Below, piece by piece: positions 31,516 to 36,620 of a stretch of DNA of 36,620 nucleotides (positions are counted from its first letter, which is position 1; each line of letters starts with the position of its first letter). The DNA comes from an uncultured Akkermansia sp. (GTDB lineage: Bacteria > Verrucomicrobiota > Verrucomicrobiia > Verrucomicrobiales > Akkermansiaceae). The notes under the pieces were generated by a model that did not search any database, was not told where the DNA came from, and was given only the letters and a program-made list of their open reading frames with translations. Both the position numbers and the translations under genes were made by a program. The stretch is taken from contig CANQJI010000019.1 of assembly GCA_947624205.1 (NCBI GenBank), positions 1-36,620 of the forward strand, written 5' to 3'.

Positions 31516-31682
31516 CCCTGGGAAATTGCCTTTTTTTATGCGTTTATCACGATTGTTCGCTTTGCCGGCGCCGCGTTGAGTCTGGATTCAGAGTGGCGAC
31601 GGAATGAATGTGATAAACAGGGAGGGAAAAGAAAAACAAAACTTGAACGAAGAGAAGTGTGCCAGGAGTCACACCCCGCATC

Positions 31683-32324
31683 ATGGACACAAAAGAGACC
31701 ACCTGTGGGTACGAGAATGGGGAGTATGTGCTACCGCCGCTGCCATATGAACCGGAGGCTCTGGAGGAGGTGCTGGATGCAGAGACGGTTCTACTGCACC
31801 ATGACAAGCACCACGCGGCGTACGTGGCAGGAGCTAACTCTGCGGCAACGACGCTGCGACGCATAGCGGAGGGGGATCTGTCGGAGGAGTTGGCACCAAG
31901 TGCAATGGAGAAGCTTGCATTCAATCTCGGCGGGCATGTTCTACACTGCCTGTACTGGAAGAGTCTAAGCCCGGCGCCTCAGGGAACTCCGGATGGAATG
32001 CTTGCAGATATGCTCAATGAGTCATTCGGAAGTATGGAAGGTTTTGAGAAAATATTTCGAGCGGTGACGATGGGGGTTCAGGGGAGTGGATGGGGGGTGC
32101 TGGGATTGGATCCTGTGAGCGGATTATTGCGCGTGTTCGGTGTGCAGAGACATCAGGATATTTTTGTGCCCGGCGTGCAGCCGCTGATGGTCTGCGATGT
32201 GTGGGAACACGCTTATTACCTGCGCTACCACAGCAATCGCGCCGGTTATGTCGACAATTTCCTCAAGCATATTGACTGGAATAACACACAACAACGATTA
32301 ACCGCATTGAGTCATGAAAGATGA
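31683..32324 (+). CDS. Fe/Mn superoxide dismutase
   Basis: Converts superoxide to hydrogen peroxide and oxygen. The product has 213 residues from the ATG at 31683; a GTG at 31659 is an alternative start. The N-terminal LPPLPYEPEALE is typical. The four metal ligands are present: H39 (LHHDKHHAAYV), H88 (GGHVLHCLYW), D172 and H176 (DVWEHAYYL). GG before the second ligand and Q158 in RHQD resemble manganese enzymes, but metal choice cannot be fixed from sequence. No signal peptide is seen, so it is cytosolic. Its stop overlaps the next gene by 11 bp, which suggests cotranslation with the HdeD-like protein. Confidence 0.93.
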   Translation: MDTKETTCGYENGEYVLPPLPYEPEALEEVLDAETVLLHHDKHHAAYVAGANSAATTLRRIAEGDLSEELAPSAMEKLAFNLGGHVLHCLYWKSLSPAPQGTPDGMLADMLNESFGSMEGFEKIFRAVTMGVQGSGWGVLGLDPVSGLLRVFGVQRHQDIFVPGVQPLMVCDVWEHAYYLRYHSNRAGYVDNFLKHIDWNNTQQRLTALSHER

Positions 32325-32883
32325 TACTTCGACAAACACAACAATAGGTCACACGACAACCCGCTCCTGGCTGGTGGCGCTTCTTGCCATAGCAGAGTTG
32401 GTGCTCGGATTCGTACTGCTGAGTTTCCCGTACATCATGGGCGCCTCCGCTGTATGGGTTGGAGGGTTTGTATTGCTGGTGGTGGCGCTGATGCGTCTCA
32501 TTCAGATATTCACGCGACCGGGATACCGCCTGTGGAATTTCCTCGCGATGCTAATTTACGCATGCCTGGGACTGGTGTTCATCCTGCACACCGGCGTATC
32601 GCTGTCCGCCATCACTTTGGCAATCGGACTGGCGCTACTGGTGGGAGGTGTGCTGCGCTTGGTGGTAGCTTTTTCTCTGCGACGGGAAGAAGGGAGTGCC
32701 TGGCGCTTTTTTAACGCGATTGTTTCTATCGCTCTTGGTGCACTGGTTACCTGGGGTTGGCCGGAGAGTTCTTTCTGGCTGCTGGGAACCATCATTGCCG
32801 TGGAAATGATCTTTTCGGGTTGGACATTGCTGTTTCTCGCTCTGGCTCCGCATCGAGAAACGGTGACAACAACACGGAATTAA
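32314..32883 (+). CDS. HdeD family (DUF308) membrane protein
   Basis: The product has 189 residues and about six hydrophobic segments in pairs, for example LVALLAIAELVLGFVLLSFPYIM and AVWVGGFVLLVVALMRLIQIF. Spacing and composition fit the DUF308/HdeD family, whose E. coli member is linked to acid resistance. The ATG at 32314 lies inside the end of the superoxide dismutase gene, so the two are likely one stress-related unit. A terminator-like hairpin begins 27 bp after the stop. Confidence 0.85.
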   Translation: MKDDTSTNTTIGHTTTRSWLVALLAIAELVLGFVLLSFPYIMGASAVWVGGFVLLVVALMRLIQIFTRPGYRLWNFLAMLIYACLGLVFILHTGVSLSAITLAIGLALLVGGVLRLVVAFSLRREEGSAWRFFNAIVSIALGALVTWGWPESSFWLLGTIIAVEMIFSGWTLLFLALAPHRETVTTTRN

Positions 32884-32910
32884 TTAAAGATTAATTTGAT
32901 TTGCATATTT

Positions 32911-32956
32911 CATCCCCGGTCGGATCAAAAATTGCCGCCCGGGGATGCGTATTTTT
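32911..32956 (+). terminator. Terminator after the sod-hdeD unit
   Basis: A perfect 9-bp stem CATCCCCGG/CCGGGGATG (32911-32919, 32939-32947) is followed by CGTATTTTT. The candidate promoter of the next gene begins directly behind it. Confidence 0.75.
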
Positions 32957-32988
32957 AGCTTGCAAGAGAGTCGCATTGGCGGTATCAT
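32955..32988 (+). promoter_or_regulatory. Candidate aminotransferase promoter with TTAGCTTGCAA box
   Basis: TTAGCTTGCAA is at 32955-32965, giving TTGCAA as -35 (32960-32965). A 17-nt spacer leads to TATCAT (32983-32988). The spacing is the same as at thrS and the YqjD-like operon. It lies about 50 bp before the ATG and after a terminator. Confidence 0.6.
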
Positions 32989-33037
32989 TCCCGCGTACCG
33001 CGCTGGAGCGCAGTGCCGAATTAATTTTCATTATTTT

Positions 33038-34213
33038 ATGCCCATGGACTTCATATCGACATACGCTGCTGCTTTGAGCCCCTCATTAACTCTCGCTGTG
33101 ACCAACCGAGCCAAGGAGATGAAAGCTAAAGGGGAGCAGATTTTTGGGATTGCCGGTGGCGAGCCGGATAAGGATACGCCAGATAATGTCAAGCAGGCTG
33201 CTATCAATGCATTAGAGCAGGGGGCTACAAAATATACGCCTTCTGCAGGACTGCTTGAGCTTCGGCGGGCTATTTCCAGAAAACTTGAGAAGGACAACAA
33301 TCTGAAATACACGGAGGATCAGATTTGCGTGTGTTCCGGGGCAAAACCGGCGGTGTATAGTGCGTTGCGAGCAACCATCAGTCCCGGGGATGAGGTGATT
33401 ATTCCGTCGCCATACTGGGTCAGTTATCCTTCCATGGTCCAGCTTTGCGGTGGGACTCCGGTATTTGTGGAGACAAAAGCGGAAAACGGCTGGAAGATTA
33501 CGGCGGAGGAGTTTGAAGGAGCCATGACTCCCCGCACCAAGATGATTATCCTCAATACTCCGCATAATCCGACCGGGGCTGTGTACAACGAAGATGAATT
33601 GAGAGCTGTCGGCGAGGTCGCGGTGGAGGAAGACATTCTCATCCTCTCAGATGAAATTTATGAGCATCTCGTGTATGGCGAGGCGAAACATGTTTCCATC
33701 GCTTCTCTTTCCCAGGAACTCTACGATCTGACCATCACAATCAACGGTTTCTCCAAGAGCTACGCGATGACCGGTTGGCGCCTCGGTTACTCTGCTGCGC
33801 CGGAAGCTATTGCAAAAGCGATTCGCCTCATCCAGGATCACACGGCATCCAACGCGACGAGTTTTGCCCAGTACGGCGCAATTGAGGCGCTCACCGGGGA
33901 TCAGTCTTTTGTGAGTGATCTGCGCGAAGAGTATGACATGAGACGGCAGTACGTATATGAGCGTTTGCAGCACATGCCTAAGGTGAAGGTGGTGGAACCC
34001 CAGGGGGCGTTCTACTTTTTCCTTGATATGAGTGAGACGGGAATGAGTTCCCTCTCGCTCTGCGAGCGCCTGCTGGAACGCTACAAGGTGGCGGCGGTGC
34101 CGGGTATTGCATTCGGCAATGATCAGGCCATTCGTATTTCCTACTGCACATCGCTGGATGTACTCAAGGAGGCGTTGGATCGTTTGGAGGAGTTTTGCCG
34201 CAAGCTGGGCTGA
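33038..34213 (+). CDS. Class I PLP-dependent aminotransferase (aspartate aminotransferase type)
   Basis: The product has 391 residues. It transfers the amino group of aspartate or a related amino acid to 2-oxoglutarate using pyridoxal phosphate. Visible marks are IFGIAGGEPDKDTP near the start, SGAKPAVYSAL, PSPYWVSYPSM, the NTPHNPTGAVY motif, SDEIYEHLVY, and the lysine motif NGFSKSYAMTGWRLGYS with likely Schiff-base K240. The C-terminus has the substrate-carboxylate Arg context (IRISYC). I chose the ATG at 33038 because the promoter and terminator lie just before it; the ATG at 33044 is also possible. Exact substrate is not settled from sequence. Confidence 0.93.
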   Translation: MPMDFISTYAAALSPSLTLAVTNRAKEMKAKGEQIFGIAGGEPDKDTPDNVKQAAINALEQGATKYTPSAGLLELRRAISRKLEKDNNLKYTEDQICVCSGAKPAVYSALRATISPGDEVIIPSPYWVSYPSMVQLCGGTPVFVETKAENGWKITAEEFEGAMTPRTKMIILNTPHNPTGAVYNEDELRAVGEVAVEEDILILSDEIYEHLVYGEAKHVSIASLSQELYDLTITINGFSKSYAMTGWRLGYSAAPEAIAKAIRLIQDHTASNATSFAQYGAIEALTGDQSFVSDLREEYDMRRQYVYERLQHMPKVKVVEPQGAFYFFLDMSETGMSSLSLCERLLERYKVAAVPGIAFGNDQAIRISYCTSLDVLKEALDRLEEFCRKLG

Positions 34214-34240
34214 TTCAGTTTTTTACCTTTCTTTTCCTCT

Positions 34241-34282
34241 CCCCTTCCTGCGGTTTTATCCGAAGAGAAGGGGAAATTTTTT
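34241..34282 (+). terminator. Probable terminator between aminotransferase and Rrf2 gene
   Basis: A 7-bp stem CCCCTTC/GAAGGGG (34241-34247, 34267-34273) is followed after AAA by six T. It ends 17 bp before the Rrf2 start. Confidence 0.6.
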
Positions 34283-34299
34283 CAAAAATCACCGCGCTT

Positions 34300-34740
34300 A
34301 TGATGAGAATATCTACAGCGGGACGCTATTCTCTGCGGCTCATGGTTCACTTGGCATCTCGTCCGGACGGTAAACCGGTTGCTCTGCGCACTGTTTCCGA
34401 GCAGCAGCACATACCTCTCAAATACCTCGAATCCATCGTTTCTGTGCTGGTGCGCGAGGGGCTCATGACCAGCTCGCGCGGTAAGATGGGCGGATATTGT
34501 CTGAGCCGTCCTCCGGAGAATTACACAGTGTATGAGATCCTGCGAGTGGCGGAGGGAGATCTGGCGCCGGTGGCCTGTTTGTCGAGAGACGCATCGCCTT
34601 GCCCCATGGAACAAGAGTGCGCAACACGTCCCGTTTGGGAGGGTCTCAACCAAGTAATACGTGAATACCTGGAGGGCATTACTCTTGATCGCATTGCGCG
34701 AGAACCCCGCGGACAGTTCTCATTCTGCGATGGGATTTAG
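34300..34740 (+). CDS. Rrf2-family transcriptional regulator, probable Fe-S sensor
   Basis: The product has 146 residues. The N-terminus ISTAGRYSLRLMVHLA and helix-turn-helix part LRTVSEQQHIPLKYLESIVSVLVREGLMTSSRGKMGGYCLSRPP are typical of Rrf2 proteins. Three cysteines, C93, C101 and C107, lie in the region where IscR and NsrR bind an Fe-S cluster; spacing here is C-x7-C-x5-C, longer than the x5/x5 of E. coli IscR. It may sense iron-sulphur status, nitric oxide or redox state. No isc or suf genes are nearby. The start could also be the ATG at 34303. It converges on the TatA gene, 18 bp apart. Confidence 0.9.
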   Translation: MMRISTAGRYSLRLMVHLASRPDGKPVALRTVSEQQHIPLKYLESIVSVLVREGLMTSSRGKMGGYCLSRPPENYTVYEILRVAEGDLAPVACLSRDASPCPMEQECATRPVWEGLNQVIREYLEGITLDRIAREPRGQFSFCDGI

Positions 34741-34758
34741 TGAGGAATGAGTGAAGGC

Positions 34759-35049
34759 TCACGCTTGAGGAACAGAGTCGTCTTTTGATTCCTCCTGCTG
34801 GTGTGCAAGTCTGGCTTCAGCTTCTGGAGAGGCATCATGTTCCCCGGACGAAGGACTGGATTTGCGAGGAGATTCCTGCTCTCGCATGAGTTCCTGCTCG
34901 AATTCTCGTTTAGCGCGACGGAGGATACCGAGGCTTTTGCCGAGGTTGCGGGCGACCTCCGGCAGACGTGAGGCTCCGAAAACGACGAGGCAAATAATGG
35001 CAAAGATAAACCACTGCGACGGGGAACCGAAGTAGGCGAGAGGGAGCAT
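34759..35049 (-). CDS. TatA/TatB-type twin-arginine translocase subunit
   Basis: The product has 96 residues from the ATG at 35049 on the minus strand. One N-terminal membrane helix (QWFIFAIICLVVFGASRLP) with the FG-x-x-x-LP hinge leads into an amphipathic helix (EVARNLGKSLGILRRAKREFEQEL). A charged, probably disordered tail completes the TatA/B plan. It helps move folded proteins with RR signal peptides across the inner membrane. The tail is short, which favours TatA, but A and B cannot be separated by eye. I rejected a longer start because it would add non-family residues before the helix. tatC is not in the window. Confidence 0.88.
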   Translation of the reverse strand: MLPLAYFGSPSQWFIFAIICLVVFGASRLPEVARNLGKSLGILRRAKREFEQELMREQESPRKSSPSSGEHDASPEAEARLAHQQEESKDDSVPQA

Positions 35050-35210
35050 GAGGGAATTGTACCCCGCACGCACTCGCGTGTCAAGCGACAGTCGCATTGC
35101 CTGAAAAGAAAAAAGTCACTGAAGTCCGATACTTCAAAACAAACGGTCAAAACCTCAGAGTTTTTTGTCATTAAATTGGGGCAATTTTGAGAGAAGAATC
35201 TTGCCAAGAG

Positions 35211-35250
35211 AGGAGGGGCTATGGTAGAAGTGATGCATGGAGAATTCTGA
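35211..35250 (+). promoter_or_regulatory. Possible 9-codon leader ORF overlapping the ankyrin gene start
   Basis: AGGAGG at 35211-35216 stands four bases before an ATG at 35221 that opens nine codons (MVEVMHGEF) and stops at 35248-35250. The ankyrin gene's ATG at 35237 is inside this short frame. The purine-rich site is 20 bases from the ankyrin ATG, which is too far for normal use. Translational coupling is possible but unproven. Confidence 0.35.
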
Positions 35251-36208
35251 TAGAGAGGCAAGGGCGTTGTTCGATGCAATAGAACAGGACGATGTCGATA
35301 TGGTTCAAGCCCTGCTGGCGCGGGGGGTGGGCGCGGATGTTCAGGAGGAAGATTTCCCGGGTGAGACCCCCTTGTTGCTCGCAACTGCTATGGGTAACGT
35401 CGAAATATCACGAGTCCTTATTGAGGCCGGGGCAAATGTCAACACACCGGATGAATTCGGGAACAGCATGCTGATAATGGCGAATGTAGGGGACTCGGAT
35501 CCGGAAATAGTGGAGCTCCTTCTTAAGGCCGGAGCTGAAGTGAATAAGCGGGATCCTGAGATTGAATACACTGCCCTTGATTTCGCGTTGGATGATTGGG
35601 AAAGCGAAGCTGATAAAGTGCAGCGAAAGATCCGATCAGCTTTCTTGCTGCGACAGTATGGAGGAATATCAGGGGTACTCATGGAACCGATGAGTGCTTG
35701 CTTTTTCACGCCCGATGAGCGTCTTTTGCTTGCCATTGATCAGGGGTACGACTTGACTTTTCTCTCCGCCTTAGGACAGGGAGCGGACGTCAATGTCCGT
35801 AGTGCTGCTGCTAATCATCCTACTGCCTTGATGAAGGCGGCTGCGTTCGGTCGCTACAGCATGCTGCAGGAACTACTGGCGCACGGGGCGAATGCCAATG
35901 CACGGGATGGGAAAAATCGCTCGGTATTGTGGTACTCTTTGCATAGTAACAACGCGAGGCTGATTCAGACTTTGCTCGAAGCCGGCGCGAAGATCGGAGA
36001 AGATGCCCAACAGTTGCTGTCTTGCGCTGCCAAGTACGGTTATGATGAGTCAGTGCTGACTCTGCTGCAAGCCGGGGTACCAGCTTCTTTTCGAGATAAC
36101 CCTCGCCTTAATGCCCTCAGTATTGCGCAGAGATTCAATACTCCCGGTACCAGCTATCCCAAAGTGATAGAGCATCTGCTGGCCTTTGGTGCAGGGGAGA
36201 GGAATTGA
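35237..36208 (+). CDS. Ankyrin-repeat protein
   Basis: The product has 323 residues with at least six ankyrin-type units. Clear ones are ARALFDAIEQDDVDMVQALLARG, TPLLLATAMGNVEISRVLIEAGANVN, LIMANVGDSDPEIVELLLKAGAEVN, LMKAAAFGRYSMLQELLAHGANANA, VLWYSLHSNNARLIQTLLEAGA and LLSCAAKYGYDESVLTLLQAG. A less regular stretch (about 115-180) separates two blocks. No signal peptide or membrane helix is present, so a cytosolic protein-binding role is likely; the partner is unknown. The ATG at 35237 is the first in-frame start after a TGA at 35231-35233. Confidence 0.9.
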   Translation: MENSDREARALFDAIEQDDVDMVQALLARGVGADVQEEDFPGETPLLLATAMGNVEISRVLIEAGANVNTPDEFGNSMLIMANVGDSDPEIVELLLKAGAEVNKRDPEIEYTALDFALDDWESEADKVQRKIRSAFLLRQYGGISGVLMEPMSACFFTPDERLLLAIDQGYDLTFLSALGQGADVNVRSAAANHPTALMKAAAFGRYSMLQELLAHGANANARDGKNRSVLWYSLHSNNARLIQTLLEAGAKIGEDAQQLLSCAAKYGYDESVLTLLQAGVPASFRDNPRLNALSIAQRFNTPGTSYPKVIEHLLAFGAGERN

Positions 36209-36398
36209 TTTTTGCTGCCGCTATAAGGTTGCGCTGCGGTGAGGGAGAGTGGACGGCTGATGCAGAAAAGGTGGCAACAGGGTCGGCATGATTTGTTTTC
36301 ATGGTGACTTTTTTGTTGGGCGGGGCGAAGCTCTCCTATCCAGAGCAAACGCATTTGACTAGAAGTTAACCAACAGAGGAAATGCCCTTATTGACTGA

Positions 36399-36479
36399 TA
36401 TTATCGTTTATACGCATCAAAAATCATGACAACAAGCGTTCTTCGCATCCCCGCGCAACGCGTGCTATAATCCAAATCG
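36399..36479 (+). repeat. Dispersed 81-bp element, copy B
   Basis: Matches 520-600 at 73 of 81 positions. TTCGCA (36442-36447) and TATAAT (36466-36471, preceded by TG as in an extended -10) are spaced by 18 nt. No gene follows inside the window. From 36209 to about 36340 I see nothing I can name. Confidence 0.75.
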
Positions 36480-36516
36480 TACCTCGTACCTCGTACATAG
36501 GCAGACCTTGTCTGCC
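36479..36516 (+). repeat. GTACNTC heptads and hairpin behind element B
   Basis: GTACCTC, GTACCTC and GTACATA run in tandem and lead into a 7-bp hairpin GGCAGAC/GTCTGCC (36500-36516) with a CTT loop. The same order is found on the minus strand at 21181-21242. The rest of the window to 36620 is AT-rich with no gene I can support. Confidence 0.6.
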
Positions 36517-36620
36517 GCCGTCGCACATCGTAAAATCGTACGTACAGGGCAACCGCATTTGAAATCCGGAGGCAGAATTAGATGTATAGAATTTAGTATC
36601 AATAGCTTATTAAATTATTG

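Noticed and set aside
32945..33037. N-terminal extension of the aminotransferase
   Set aside because: It would begin inside the terminator stem and upstream of the best promoter, and the extra residues do not resemble the family.

Overview
The window looks like Verrucomicrobiota, most probably Akkermansiaceae or a close relative. The grounds are a giant autotransporter whose N-terminus begins MKLHLPSRLRKALLACLAA, an OprB-type porin, a ThrRS without a TGS domain, and many starts without a clear Shine-Dalgarno sequence. The taxonomic call rests on recognised protein style, not on a database search, and I hold it at about 0.6.

Layout. (1) Bases 1-396 are the C-terminal end of one autotransporter. 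(2) Bases 397-988 are a repeat-rich regulatory region holding an 81-bp dispersed element, a 28-bp sequence found inverted beyond the next gene, a G9 tract and a C-rich tract touching the next start codon. (3) Bases 989-21169 are one 6726-residue autotransporter adhesin-like gene that fills more than half of the window. (4) Bases 21170-21630 are a second repeat-rich spacer. (5) Bases 21631-23202 are a tight four-gene operon: a YqjD/ElaB-like tail-anchored protein, a YqjE-like membrane protein, an unrecognised membrane protein and a mannose-6-phosphate isomerase-type cupin. (6) thrS and infC follow. (7) Bases 26157-30662 are a ferrous-iron locus: feoA, an unusually long feoB, a small Cys-rich FeoB-associated protein and an OprB-like porin, closed by a strong terminator. 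(8) Then come a PP2C phosphatase, Fe/Mn superoxide dismutase, an HdeD/DUF308 membrane protein, a class I aminotransferase, an Rrf2 regulator with three cysteines, a TatA/B protein on the minus strand, and an ankyrin-repeat protein. (9) The last 400 bases hold a second copy of the 81-bp element.

How the parts fit. Iron uptake, superoxide dismutase and a probable Fe-S-sensing Rrf2 regulator suggest metal and redox handling. The feo genes carry two near-identical DtxR/IdeR-like boxes, one inside the feoA promoter and one touching the feoB start codon. The porin sits 38 bp behind the feo genes with no terminator between, so it may be the outer-membrane entry route for the same system. The giant surface protein lies next to sequence that could make its expression variable.

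The most unusual observations are: FeoB carrying an inserted membrane segment that reads like a DUF805 domain with its halves in swapped order; the paired operators in feo; the G-tract/C-tract leader of the giant autotransporter; the dispersed 81-bp promoter-like element with adjoining GTACNTC heptads and hairpins; and a shared TTAGCTTGCAA box upstream of three transcription units.
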